DNA of 64,000 nucleotides from positions 62,001 to 126,000 of the forward strand of contig NZ_JASCXX010000012.1 of NCBI RefSeq assembly GCF_030012215.1, read 5' to 3'. The notes below the pieces were generated by a model, which searched no databases, had not been told where the DNA came from, and worked only from the letters and a program-made list of their open reading frames with translations. Of the stretch, positions 1 to 9,313 are shown in pieces. This stretch comes from Anaerobaca lacustris. Lineage in GTDB: Bacteria > Planctomycetota > Phycisphaerae > Sedimentisphaerales > Anaerobacaceae. Position 1 is the stretch's first letter. Every line of letters starts with the position of its first letter. Both the position numbers and the translations under genes were made by a program.

Positions 1-477
1 GCCCTCGACCGGATCGGCGTAGTAAAGGTGGGGGATCGGCTCGAAGGGCTCGGCGCCGGGCGTGTCGATATTGACGATGCCGCAGCAGAAGCACGCCGAC
101 TGCGTCAGTTTGCTGGCCATGTCATGATCGACCATGTAGTCCGATGGGCTCAGCGTGAAGACGATTTTCGGCCGGACCTTGCGTATCAACGCGATCGCTT
201 TGACCAGAGTCGGCCGGTCGTACATGATAAAGGCGTCGTCGCACTCCAGGCAGTGATACTGACCGTCGAGCAGGGCGACGGCTTTGGCCGCCTCGCTCTT
301 GCGAATCCGGCTGATTTCCTCCCGGCTGTACTCGATGGTGCCGCAGTCACCCGGCGTGAACGTCGCGATGTGGACCTGCCAGCCCCGCTCGCGGAGCAGG
401 GCCAGGGTCCCGGCGCACATGAACTCGGCGTCGTCCGGATGGGCGCCGAGACTCAAGACAACTTTGTCGTCACTCAT
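1..477 (-). CDS. PIG-L/LmbE family deacetylase, 3' end outside window
   Basis: Zinc-dependent N-acetyl sugar deacetylase of the PIG-L/LmbE/MshB superfamily. The reverse strand reads MSDDKVVLSLGAHPDDAEF, with the diagnostic AHPDD zinc motif at residues 12-16 (H13, D16). A later PSDYMVDHD stretch supplies the usual third histidine. The frame stays open to base 1, so 159 codons are visible and the C-terminus is missing. It starts 27 bases after the xylA stop on the same strand and is probably cotranscribed with it. In planctomycetes such enzymes often sit among carbohydrate-catabolism genes; the actual substrate cannot be told from the sequence. Confidence 0.85.
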   Translation of the reverse strand, partial: MSDDKVVLSLGAHPDDAEFMCAGTLALLRERGWQVHIATFTPGDCGTIEYSREEISRIRKSEAAKAVALLDGQYHCLECDDAFIMYDRPTLVKAIALIRKVRPKIVFTLSPSDYMVDHDMASKLTQSACFCCGIVNIDTPGAEPFEPIPHLYYADPVEG

Positions 478-504
478 GGTTCCTCACGTTCAGGTTCGGC
501 CGGT

Positions 505-1539
505 TCACTTGCCGAGCAGATGGTTCATGATGAGCAGGTCCAGCTCTTCGTAGTCGCGTTCGGCGATCAGGCTCTCGACCTGGCCTTCGTCGAGGCTTCG
601 GGCCAACTCGACCAGCCGCAGGAAGATCGTCCGGCTGTTGCTGAGGTGTTTGGTCGCGACCTTCTGCTTCTGTGTCCGCACGGCCTTGACGTCGAGGCCC
701 ACGAACTCGCCTTTCTTGCCGTAATCGTATTTGTCGAGGATGCGAACCTGGTTGAACGCCCGGCGCAGGTTGACCGAGCCGAAGCTCTTGTCCTCGTCGA
801 ACTTCAGGCCGTTCTGGTCGTTCAAATGCACCGTGTAGAGCTTGTCGTAGGCCAGGGCAAAGCCCATCTCGTCCGACGGGTCGAGGCCCGCCAGGATGGC
901 GTGGGCGGTCTCGATGTTCACGCCGACGCGGCCGGCGTCCCTGGTCAGGTAGCCCAGCGCCATGGCGTGCCCCGTCGTCGGGATATAGGCCTGGTCCATC
1001 GGCTCGTTGGGTTTGGGCTCGATGGCGATCTTGATGTCCTTGTTGTAGGCGAGCATGTCGTCGATCGCCTTGACGAGGCGGTCCACCGCGACCTTGCTGT
1101 CCTTGGCCTCGCGCATGTACGTGCCTTCGCGCGCCAGCCAGAGGACGATCAGGTCGGTCTTCAGGGCCGCGGCGATGTCGATGGCCCGGCGGCTGCGGTC
1201 GCGCGCGTACTTGCGGCACTCGGGGTCGTTGGAAGTGTAGCCGCCGTCGATCGTGCGCGGGTCTTCCCACAGGCGGGGGGCCACGAATTCGGCGACCAGG
1301 CCCTCGTTGGCGAGCATCTTCCGCACTTCCTTGGCCTTCTTGACGATCTCCTTGGGGCTGAGCTTGTCCATCTCGGGCACGGCGTCATCGTCGTGGAACT
1401 GCACGCCCTCGAAGCCGAGCTTCTTGAAGAGCTTGAGCTTCTTGGCGAACTTGACGGTGGTCCGGACCGTCGGACCGAACGGATCGCCGCCTTCATGAAT
1501 GTTCCACGGCCCAAACGAAAACCGATATTCTCCTGCCAT
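505..1539 (-). CDS. xylA: Xylose isomerase (TIM barrel)
   Basis: Metal-dependent aldose-ketose isomerase (D-xylose to D-xylulose), cytoplasmic, 344 residues. Hallmarks of the short actinobacterial-type (class I) enzyme are all present: FHDDD near residues 48-52 with the catalytic His49, an IEPKPNEP metal-binding strand near residue 180, an LNDQNG strand near residue 230, and a C-terminal MNHLLGK close to the family's MDHLLG. The ATG at 1539 is preceded by AAAGGAGG at ideal distance. A longer open frame reaches 1680 but lacks those signals. It lies 70 bases downstream of the FAD oxidoreductase and just upstream of the PIG-L deacetylase. Some planctomycete homologues may act on other sugars, so the substrate is inferred from the family. 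Confidence 0.9.
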   Translation of the reverse strand: MAGEYRFSFGPWNIHEGGDPFGPTVRTTVKFAKKLKLFKKLGFEGVQFHDDDAVPEMDKLSPKEIVKKAKEVRKMLANEGLVAEFVAPRLWEDPRTIDGGYTSNDPECRKYARDRSRRAIDIAAALKTDLIVLWLAREGTYMREAKDSKVAVDRLVKAIDDMLAYNKDIKIAIEPKPNEPMDQAYIPTTGHAMALGYLTRDAGRVGVNIETAHAILAGLDPSDEMGFALAYDKLYTVHLNDQNGLKFDEDKSFGSVNLRRAFNQVRILDKYDYGKKGEFVGLDVKAVRTQKQKVATKHLSNSRTIFLRLVELARSLDEGQVESLIAERDYEELDLLIMNHLLGK

Positions 1540-1609
1540 CTGTTGCCTCCTTTGCGGTTTCAGCGGTTGTATGTCTTCTTCCGTCCATATCTTCGGTGCG
1601 ACGGACGTC

Positions 1610-4600
1610 TCACATGCGGCGCCCGGGTTGCTCGTTGAGTACGGCCAATGCGTGACGGGCGTAGTGGCCGCGCATGTCACGAGCGTACTGCCTCAGGATG
1701 CGCTCGCCAAGGCCGTTGTCGTCGCCGCAGCGATAGAGCGCGCGGGCCAGGATCAGTTCCCGCAACGAAACCTCGCGGGTGGAGGTATCGACGGGACTGG
1801 CCGGGATGTTTGCCGTGACGGCATGGATGTCCGTAAAGGCGTGTCCGGTCATGCCGTCCTTGCGGAGCAGGTCCGCCAGCGCCTGGGCGGTCGATGGTTC
1901 GCGCTGGGCCTCCAGCGCCATCGCCACGGCCCGGTGGTGCGACAGGGCATGATCGGGGCCGAGCTGGGCGATCTTCTCGATGATGGGATCGAGCGCCTCC
2001 TTGCGTCCCGTCCGGCCGAGGGCCACGATCAGGCTGTCCACCGGACTCATGCTCATCCCATACTGTCCCATGCCGGTATATCTCCAGCCTTCGTCCCAGT
2101 CCCGCTGTCTGACCGCATCTGTCAGCGTCGCGGCCCCGGCGCCGTCGCCCATGATGCCCAGGATGTGGGCATAGGTGAGCTTGTCCTCATCGGAGGTCGC
2201 GCTGTCGTATGCCTGCCGCAGCAGCGGAAGGGCCGCCTCGGGCTGCGCGTAGATGATCTCGATGCCCTCGAAACCGTTCGTCAGGCTCGCAACGGCTCGC
2301 TCGATCCGCTCTTTGGGCAGCGGCAGCGAGTCCTTATGGTCGAGCACCTCGGCGGGCAAGTTGCCCTTGTCGACGAGATGCTGCTGGAGCGTGCGGATGT
2401 GGATGTCACGCAGCTTGCCGTTCCCACCGATCGCCATGACGGCGGCGAGGCCGGCGGCATACCCTTGGTTCTGTATGTCCGGCTGCATGCGGATCACAGG
2501 CATCACATCGCGATGGGCGCTGACGCCCAGTCCGGTCACAAGAATGCCTTCGAGGCCCTTGGGCAGCAGGCAGCGGTAGGGGACATAGCAGGGCACCGCC
2601 TCGCGGTCGGGCGGTTTGAGCAGGAACATCGGGTGGATCGTGAAGCCGTGCGTGTCGAAGTTGCTGTTGGCACGGACGATGGTGTCGGGGAAGGTTCGGC
2701 CGAGGTAGGCGTCCGACGGGCAGAGGAAGAAGTCGCCGACGATCTGCCTCCGCTCGCGGCTGTCGACGATCTGCGCGAGGTCGTAGGCGTTGTCGAACTT
2801 CTTGCGGGCGGTAAGGAACGACCGCCATGCGTCGATTGCATCGAGATCGTCGATGAACGTGTAGTCGGTATTGGTGTATCGAGCGCCCGGCTCCCAGGGG
2901 GGCAGGCCCGTTCCCTGGATTGCGATGTGCTCGGCGCTGGTGTAGATGCAGTCGGCGCCGGCCGCAGCGGCGATGCTGGCGCTGCCCGTCGCATCGATCA
3001 CCACCTTCGCCAGGACCACGCCCCGGCCCTGCGGCGTGGCGACCACTACGCCCTGGACCTGACGGCCCTCGACCAATGCGCCGCAGCCGAACGCGCCGTA
3101 CCAGATGTCGGCCCCGGCCTTTCGCAGCTCGCGGCGATACCATTCGATCTTCAGTTGGCTGTCCCAGTCGCCTCCCCGTCCGCTGATTCCCTCAGCCGGG
3201 CCGCCCAAGTCGGCCAGTCCCTCGTCGATCTCCTTGGTGAAGCCCTCGCGGTAGCCGTAGTAGTATCGGCCGATCAGGCCCATTGTCCCGATCCCGCCCA
3301 GGCCGTGAAGGTATTCGACAACCAGTGTTCGAGCCCCCTGGCGTGCGGCAGAAATCCCCGCCGGAGCACCGCCCGTGCCGCCCCCGATGACGACCACATC
3401 ATAACTGCCCAAGATTGGGATCGCACGCTCGGCAGCCTCCACGGTGCCGCCATGTTGCAGGTCGGGCCGCATCCAGGCGGTGTCCTCCCGGACATCTCCG
3501 CGAGTCAGCGGCGCGGTCCGCTGGCCGGCTGCGGTGGCCGTCTTGCTCGGTGGCAGGGCGAGGGACTCGACCGCGGCGGCCTGGCCGATCCGCTCGCCCA
3601 CGCCCATCAGTTCCAGCGGACGCAGGAGCTTCTCGGCGACCGAACGGGCCATGTCCGCGCAACCTCCCAGCACGAACAGCCGTTCGACTCGCTCGGGCCG
3701 GAACATGTTAAGATCGGCTCTGTCGGCACCGGGCCACGTACAGCACTCGCGGGCCTTGCCCTTCATGCGGTCGGGCGGGACCTGGAACAACGTTTCCGAG
3801 CAATCCACCTGTCCGGCGCTCCAGGTTTTGTCCCGCGCGATCTGCTCGGCGTTGGCGAAGGACGCGAACGAACCATTTTCCATCGGGATCTTCAGGGTGT
3901 ACTCGACGGCTTCGTAGGTCCGTCCATGAGCGGTGTGAACTGGCGTTGGCAGCCGTCGGGCTTCCATGTACTCGTCCTGCCGAATCGTGCCGCCGACCAC
4001 CGTGCGCTGGAAGGTGTGCCAGCCCGTCGCGTAGGGATCGAATTCGGCGCCGGCCATCCGCGCGACCAGGGCCCTGTCCGTTGCGTCGATGACGACCTTG
4101 GCTCTGATCGCCTGCCGGCCGGAGCGGTTGCTCATCACGATCCCCGCCGGGTGTCCGTTCTCATCCCGCAACACGTCGGTGGCGTAGCAGCCGTAGAGGA
4201 ACTCGACACCTGCATCGAGAAGGGTATCGTCGAGAACGCGCTTGATCTGCATGGGAGACGGCGGGACCCGATTGGCGGAAGAAGGCTTCGATCCGGCCGG
4301 TTTCTCGATCACGATCTCGCCAAGCAGGATTCGATTGGCGACCGCCGACTTCTTGACGCTCAGGCGGACATACCGGGCGGTGTTGTCGAGCCAGGCGGAC
4401 AACTCGATGGGAGCGCTTTCGAACGAACCGTGTCCGAGCTTGCCGTTCTTGATGACGGCCGCCCGGCTCCAGCCTTTGCGGTCCTGGCTGATGTGGATGG
4501 TGATGGTGTCCACCTCGAAGTCGTCGTTGCGTTGATAGGCCATGATGCGGACGCGCCGAACCCGCTGCGCATCGCCCAGGTCGGCGGTGATGGTCGCGTC

Positions 4601-5122
4601 GCCGTCGTATTGGACGCTCTGCGTCGCGGCACTGTGCCACTTGCCGTCGGTCAGGATCGAAGGCGGGTTGGTGTCCTTGTGACGAGGCGATGAGGCCACA
4701 TCGGCTTCATAGGTGAACGTCATGGCGTTCGCCAACTGCCGGGCCGCCTCCGGTTCGGCGAACAGGGCCTTGGTCAGGTCGGAGCGGGGCTCCTCGCCGG
4801 GTTCGAGCCAGAGGCGGTACGTCGCGCAGAGGTCCTCTCCCAGATAAGGTCGGGGGGCGGCCAGGAAGACTCTGGCGCCGTTCTGCGCGGCGGCGGCCGC
4901 CGCGGCGACGCCCGCCGAGCTGCCGCCGACCACAAGGACATCGACATCATAGGCGACGGGAATGCTCCGGCTCGATTCCGTGATGGCGCCGAGGCCGTAG
5001 TCGAAGACGGGTTTGCCGCTGCGCCCGCCGCTCGGATGGGTCGCCGGACGAGAGCAACTCGCCGACAGCAGCAGAAGGCCCAGAAGCATTGATGGTGCGG
5101 TCCGTTGCAGGTGCCGTGTCAT
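1610..5122 (-). CDS. Double FAD-dependent oxidoreductase with inserted discoidin-like domain
   Basis: Exported flavoprotein of 1170 residues. An N-terminal hydrophobic segment ending in SASCSRP suggests a lipoprotein or secretion signal. Two complete FAD-binding folds of the FAD_oxidored type are visible: DVLVVGGSSAGVAAAAAAA near residue 42 and DVVVIGGGTGGAPAGISAA near residue 575. The first fold is interrupted at about residues 160-275 by an F5/8 C (discoidin)-like beta-sandwich, and the last 200 residues look like alpha-helical HEAT-type repeats. Two adjacent ATGs exist (5128 and 5122); the GAGG motif sits at correct distance only for 5122. First gene of a unit with xylA and the deacetylase. 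The reaction is unknown; a role in sugar or uronate oxidation is a guess. Confidence 0.8.
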   Translation of the reverse strand: MTRHLQRTAPSMLLGLLLLSASCSRPATHPSGGRSGKPVFDYGLGAITESSRSIPVAYDVDVLVVGGSSAGVAAAAAAAQNGARVFLAAPRPYLGEDLCATYRLWLEPGEEPRSDLTKALFAEPEAARQLANAMTFTYEADVASSPRHKDTNPPSILTDGKWHSAATQSVQYDGDATITADLGDAQRVRRVRIMAYQRNDDFEVDTITIHISQDRKGWSRAAVIKNGKLGHGSFESAPIELSAWLDNTARYVRLSVKKSAVANRILLGEIVIEKPAGSKPSSANRVPPSPMQIKRVLDDTLLDAGVEFLYGCYATDVLRDENGHPAGIVMSNRSGRQAIRAKVVIDATDRALVARMAGAEFDPYATGWHTFQRTVVGGTIRQDEYMEARRLPTPVHTAHGRTYEAVEYTLKIPMENGSFASFANAEQIARDKTWSAGQVDCSETLFQVPPDRMKGKARECCTWPGADRADLNMFRPERVERLFVLGGCADMARSVAEKLLRPLELMGVGERIGQAAAVESLALPPSKTATAAGQRTAPLTRGDVREDTAWMRPDLQHGGTVEAAERAIPILGSYDVVVIGGGTGGAPAGISAARQGARTLVVEYLHGLGGIGTMGLIGRYYYGYREGFTKEIDEGLADLGGPAEGISGRGGDWDSQLKIEWYRRELRKAGADIWYGAFGCGALVEGRQVQGVVVATPQGRGVVLAKVVIDATGSASIAAAAGADCIYTSAEHIAIQGTGLPPWEPGARYTNTDYTFIDDLDAIDAWRSFLTARKKFDNAYDLAQIVDSRERRQIVGDFFLCPSDAYLGRTFPDTIVRANSNFDTHGFTIHPMFLLKPPDREAVPCYVPYRCLLPKGLEGILVTGLGVSAHRDVMPVIRMQPDIQNQGYAAGLAAVMAIGGNGKLRDIHIRTLQQHLVDKGNLPAEVLDHKDSLPLPKERIERAVASLTNGFEGIEIIYAQPEAALPLLRQAYDSATSDEDKLTYAHILGIMGDGAGAATLTDAVRQRDWDEGWRYTGMGQYGMSMSPVDSLIVALGRTGRKEALDPIIEKIAQLGPDHALSHHRAVAMALEAQREPSTAQALADLLRKDGMTGHAFTDIHAVTANIPASPVDTSTREVSLRELILARALYRCGDDNGLGERILRQYARDMRGHYARHALAVLNEQPGRRM

Positions 5123-5166
5123 GGTCATGTCCTCGAAATCAATGCTGTTGGCGTAGTTGAAAGGCC

Positions 5167-5194
5167 ATTATGCTCAAGTCGGCCATGTTTTCAA
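5167..5194 (-). promoter_or_regulatory. Sigma-70-type promoter for the FAD oxidoreductase unit
   Basis: On the minus strand TTGAAA (5194-5189), a 16-base spacer and CATAAT (5172-5167). Transcription would start near 5160, giving a leader of about 38 bases that includes the GAGG ribosome site. Matches 4/6 and 5/6 to the consensus; seen by eye only. Confidence 0.5.
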
Positions 5195-5392
5195 CTGGAA
5201 TTCGAGGGGCTGCGACCTGGGGGCGGCGCCGAGAGCGGCAAGGAAAACGGAAAAACGATGTGACAAACACGGCGCGGCGACGTCAATAATTGGGGATAGG
5301 GTTCTGCCCGGCGATCGGCGAGAGGTGGATGGTTCGTCATGGAGTTCCGCTTCGTCGGCCGGCAGATGTCGGAGAGATCTCGCGAAACGGGG

Positions 5393-5421
5393 TTGTCGGG
5401 TGGGCCGAGTCCGGGTACAAT
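5393..5421 (+). promoter_or_regulatory. Sigma-70-type promoter for the 1249-residue beta-helix gene
   Basis: TTGTCG (5393-5398), 17-base spacer, TACAAT (5416-5421). The transcript would begin near 5428, leaving a leader of about 78 bases that ends in the GGGAAAGG ribosome site before the ATG at 5506. Confidence 0.55.
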
Positions 5422-5505
5422 GATGCTGCAAACGTGTGGAGGTGGCAGCCCGCTGTCGACCTTGTGAGAAGCGTGTGAAGTGTTGAGCGAGGGAAAGGTC
5501 AAATC

Positions 5506-8500
5506 ATGAGACATCTGCTCGTCGCGAGTCTTGTTGTCATGGCCCTGGTGAGTGGTTCGATCGCCGCCACGGTCCGCCACGTTCCCGGCGATTATTCGAC
5601 CATCCAACAGGCGATCGATGCCAGCGACCACGGCGATACCGTGATCGTCGCGCCCGGCCTCTACTACGAGACGGTCGACTTCAACGGCAAGAACATCGTC
5701 GTCACCAGCACGGACCCGAACGATCCGCGAATCGTCGGGTACACGATTCTGCACGCACAGGGAGAGGGCAGCGTCGTGACCTTCCAGAACGGCGAGACGT
5801 CCCGGGCGGTCCTGACGGGGTTCACCCTCACCGGCGGGGTCGGTACGGTGATATACTCCTACGTCGGTTCCGACTACTCCTACAGTTACTCCTACGGCGG
5901 CGGCATCCTGTGCATGGGGGCCTCGCCGACCATCACGCGAAACGTGATCACCAACAACGCGGCGCCCTACCGGAACGAACAGGAGGAGGTGAACGTCGGA
6001 GGGGCTCGCTATTTCACCTACCGATACGAATGGTCCGATGGGGGCGGGATCTACTGCTCCGGCTCGGCGACCATCACGCACAACGTGATCTACAACAATG
6101 CCGCCGAGACCGGCGGCGGGATCTACGCCAGTGGCTCCGCTACGGTGGCCCACAACCTCATCTACAACAACTCTGCCGTCAATGGCGGCGGCGTCTACAT
6201 CTATGCCGGGCAGCTTTTGAACAACACGATTGTGGGCAACGATTGTGACAAGGAGCCGGAATACGGCGTCGGGGGCAACGTCTATGCATCGTTCGGGTAT
6301 GATTATACGCGTCTGACGGTGGCGAACAACATCATCTGCAGCGCCAGATCCGGTGGCGGGCTCTTCTGGAGCTATGCCGGCGGCGATGCGATTCGATACA
6401 ACAACGTCTGGGGCAACACCCCGGTTGATTACATCACGCGGGACCTGCGTACGAACGAAGCGATCTACGGAGGCCAGGCGGAGTGGACCGGGCGCAATGG
6501 CAACATCTCCGCGGACCCGGTTTTCCTCAGTTCCTGGAGCGCGCGATATCGTCTCGACGCCGGCTCTCCGTGCATCAGCGCCGGGGACCCGGATTTCGTC
6601 CCGCGTCCGGGCGAGACGGACATCGATGGCGATCCGCGCGTTTATGCGTTGCGTGTGGACATCGGGGCCGACGAATACATCGGCTACGTCAAGCCGCTGG
6701 CTCACGCCGGCGCCGATCGTCACATCCTGGCCCCCGAACCGGTGACGCTGGATGGGACGGGCAGCTACTTTTCAGACCCGCACGGGCCCACGTCGTTTGC
6801 GTGGACGCAGACGTCGGGCGCCGAAGTGATGCTGGACGACGCCTTGGCTGCCCAGCCGGCCTTCACGCCGCCGGCCGAAGGATGGTACACGTTTTCGCTG
6901 GTCGTCGCCGACGGCCAGTACACCAGCGCCCCCGATACGGTGCTGGTCGTGGTGGGCAACGAGCGTCCCGTGGCGAACGCCGGTCCGGACAAGCTGTGGG
7001 CGACGCCGGGAGGGATTCGCCTCGATGGCTCCCGGTCGCACGATGCCGACCCGCCGGATGAGCTGACCTATGCCTGGACGCAGCTCGAAGGCCCGCCGGT
7101 CGATCTGCTTCTGGCGGATTCCGCGATGCCCTATTTCCTGTGCCAGCAGGCCGGCGTCTACCGCTTCGAGTTGGTCGTCAACGACGGCTTCGTCGACAGC
7201 GAGCCGGACGTCGTCAAGGTCGAGGCCGCTCCGTTCACCGTGAACGCCGAGCCATTCACGATCGCGCAGGATTCGGAAAGGTACTTCTTCTATCCCGCCA
7301 CATCCGGGACCCACGTGGCCTACGTGGGCAACGAGGACTACAATCCTTCCCAATGGCAGGTCTTCTGTGCCGACACTCGAACCGGTATCTTCCGCACGTT
7401 CAAGGCCGGGACCGTGAACACCAAGCCGAAGATCGACGGCTCTCTCGTCGTCTGGGTCAGTGGCACCGGGTCGTACTACAATCCCATCTGCACCAGCGTC
7501 TATCTCGGTGACATGGTCACGGGCGACAGCTTCCCGCTTCGGCGGGGCACGCAGACCGACTCGTACGGCTATCCCGCGATCTCCGGCAGCAAGGTCGTGT
7601 GGCTGCGGCATCGTGACGTGGACACGGCAAACAAGACACGCTATGCCGAGGCGGTGTATGACATCTGCGGCGCCGACGTCACCGACCGGGCCAATCCGGT
7701 GTACTTCGCTATCGCCGAAGAGGCCGGGCGGGGCATGCCATACCCCTACGACAACTACACCGAGGCGCATGAGGGGTTCGTCGATATCTGCGGCGATCTC
7801 GTCGTCTGGGAGGCCGACGGCGACATCTATGGGGCCGATATCTCCGATCTGAGTGACATCAAGGTCTTTCCGATCTGCACGGCGCCCGAGCGGCAGTACG
7901 ACCCCTCGGTCTCCGGGAACCTGGTCGTATGGACCGATGAACGCAACGATATCGGTGACATCTACGGCGCCGATGTCTCGAACCCGGAAGATGTTCGCGA
8001 GTTCGAGGTCTGGGTCGGCGGGGGCTGGCAGTTGCAGCCGAGCATCGACGGCTCGACCATCGTCTACCTGGAGGGCGACAACTGGAGCGGCAATATCAGG
8101 ACGTGCTGCGTGACCAGGGAGTACGGGGTCGTCCATTTCTCGCTTCCCATCTACTCCTTTGGGGGCGGTCCTGAGATCAGCGGTTCGACCATTTCGTGGG
8201 CTCGAAACTACGAGATCTCCGGCGTTCGTCTCGATTTCGGCTACGCCTTGCAGGATGGGCCGATCGAGAACGCCACGTCGGGCAGTCGCCACGACTACAT
8301 TCAACATGCGATCAGTGCGGCCGAAGACGGCGACGTGATCGTCATCGAGCCGGGGCTGTACCGGGAGACGCTCCGCTTTGCCGGCAAGAGCGTGACGGTG
8401 ACGTCGGTTGCCCCGGAGGACCCCGCCATCCGGGCGGCAACCGTTCTGGCCGGCAGTGGCCCACTGGTCACGTTCGCCGACGGCGAGACGGCTGACAGTG

Positions 8501-9255
8501 TGTTTACGGGGTTCACCGTCGCCGGCGGCAGTTATGGTCTGTTCTGCAACGGGTCGAAGCCGACGATCCATCACTGCGACGTGATCGGCAACACCTCGGC
8601 GGGCGTCAAGGTTTGGGGCGGCGGCGAACCGGCCGTCAGCCGCTGCGAGATCCTGGCCAATCACGTCGGTGTCGAGATGTGGGCCGACGTCTCCGGCCGG
8701 CGGATCCAACGCAACTATGGCACGCTGACGAACTGCGTCATCGCCGGCAATCGCGCCGGCGGCGTGTACAGTGGATATCCGGTCATCGAGAACTGCACGA
8801 TCGCCGACAACCTTGGGTATGGTGTCTCTTGCGTGGCCCCGGTGCTGGTCAACTCGATCGTCTACTTCAATGACGCCGTGAATCTGGACGTCCGCCAGGA
8901 GGCAACGGTGACCTACTGCAACATCCAGGGCGGCTGGCCCGGCGAGGGCAATATTGACGCCGATCCCTTGTTCGTTGCGCGAGGCCAGTGGTCGGAGGAC
9001 GCCGTCTGGACGCCGGGCGACTACCACCTCAAGAGCCAGGGCTGGTTCTGGGACGTGTGGCAGGGGCTCTGGTCGTGGGACGACGCGACCAGCCCGTGCA
9101 TCGACGCCGGAGACCCGAGCTGGCCGCTGGGCGAGGAGTCGGCGTGCGAGGCGGGCGATGCGCTGAGCGAGCGGGCGGCCGTCAACACGCGGATCAACAT
9201 GGGCGCCTACGGCGGCACCGAGCAGGCCTCCCTGGCCCCTCGTGGCGCGCCGTAG
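5506..9255 (+). CDS. Secreted beta-helix / PKD-like / beta-propeller protein
   Basis: 1249 residues with a clear signal peptide (about residues 1-20, ending SGSIAA). Order of modules: right-handed parallel beta-helix with repeated short N-rich rungs (VITNNAA, VIYNNAA, LIYNNSA), about 25-390, closing in GADEYIG; two PKD/REJ-like beta-sandwiches, about 395-590 (AGADRHILAPEPVTLDGTGS, ANAGPDKLWATPGGIRLDGS); a TolB-type propeller, about 600-920, with repeated VVW and DIYGAD strands; and a second beta-helix, about 925-1235, ending in NMGAYGGTEQA. Beta-helices of this class bind or cleave polysaccharides, but no catalytic residues can be assigned. No C-terminal sorting signal is visible, so it is probably released or held through the propeller/PKD parts. 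GGGAAAGG precedes the start. Confidence 0.85.
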   Translation: MRHLLVASLVVMALVSGSIAATVRHVPGDYSTIQQAIDASDHGDTVIVAPGLYYETVDFNGKNIVVTSTDPNDPRIVGYTILHAQGEGSVVTFQNGETSRAVLTGFTLTGGVGTVIYSYVGSDYSYSYSYGGGILCMGASPTITRNVITNNAAPYRNEQEEVNVGGARYFTYRYEWSDGGGIYCSGSATITHNVIYNNAAETGGGIYASGSATVAHNLIYNNSAVNGGGVYIYAGQLLNNTIVGNDCDKEPEYGVGGNVYASFGYDYTRLTVANNIICSARSGGGLFWSYAGGDAIRYNNVWGNTPVDYITRDLRTNEAIYGGQAEWTGRNGNISADPVFLSSWSARYRLDAGSPCISAGDPDFVPRPGETDIDGDPRVYALRVDIGADEYIGYVKPLAHAGADRHILAPEPVTLDGTGSYFSDPHGPTSFAWTQTSGAEVMLDDALAAQPAFTPPAEGWYTFSLVVADGQYTSAPDTVLVVVGNERPVANAGPDKLWATPGGIRLDGSRSHDADPPDELTYAWTQLEGPPVDLLLADSAMPYFLCQQAGVYRFELVVNDGFVDSEPDVVKVEAAPFTVNAEPFTIAQDSERYFFYPATSGTHVAYVGNEDYNPSQWQVFCADTRTGIFRTFKAGTVNTKPKIDGSLVVWVSGTGSYYNPICTSVYLGDMVTGDSFPLRRGTQTDSYGYPAISGSKVVWLRHRDVDTANKTRYAEAVYDICGADVTDRANPVYFAIAEEAGRGMPYPYDNYTEAHEGFVDICGDLVVWEADGDIYGADISDLSDIKVFPICTAPERQYDPSVSGNLVVWTDERNDIGDIYGADVSNPEDVREFEVWVGGGWQLQPSIDGSTIVYLEGDNWSGNIRTCCVTREYGVVHFSLPIYSFGGGPEISGSTISWARNYEISGVRLDFGYALQDGPIENATSGSRHDYIQHAISAAEDGDVIVIEPGLYRETLRFAGKSVTVTSVAPEDPAIRAATVLAGSGPLVTFADGETADSVFTGFTVAGGSYGLFCNGSKPTIHHCDVIGNTSAGVKVWGGGEPAVSRCEILANHVGVEMWADVSGRRIQRNYGTLTNCVIAGNRAGGVYSGYPVIENCTIADNLGYGVSCVAPVLVNSIVYFNDAVNLDVRQEATVTYCNIQGGWPGEGNIDADPLFVARGQWSEDAVWTPGDYHLKSQGWFWDVWQGLWSWDDATSPCIDAGDPSWPLGEESACEAGDALSERAAVNTRINMGAYGGTEQASLAPRGAP

Positions 9256-9277
9256 TCGGCCGGATCGCAGGCCGCTC

Positions 9278-9305
9278 TTGACATCAGCCGTTTCCCGCAT
9301 AGAAT
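9278..9305 (+). promoter_or_regulatory. Near-leaderless sigma-70-type promoter for the LpxL-like gene
   Basis: Perfect TTGACA (9278-9283), 16-base spacer and TAGAAT (9300-9305). The only plausible start codon of the next gene is at 9314, nine bases past the -10 box, so the mRNA would have essentially no leader. No Shine-Dalgarno sequence is present. Confidence 0.6.
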
Positions 9306-9313
9306 GGGCGGCG

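Larger units (their letters stand above)
5123..5505. other. Divergent intergenic region
   Basis: This 383-base gap separates the minus-strand oxidoreductase unit from the plus-strand beta-helix gene. It holds the two divergent promoters listed separately (5167-5194 minus, 5393-5421 plus). I see no coding signal, tRNA or clear terminator between them. Confidence 0.6.

Noticed and set aside
28-1638. Long plus-strand open frame opposite the deacetylase and xylA
   Set aside because: It is antisense to two genes with clear family motifs and has low-complexity, Arg/Val/Asp-rich shadow composition. The same applies to the many other long antisense frames across this GC-rich window (for example 1499-4693, 6772-9435, 29295-32297).
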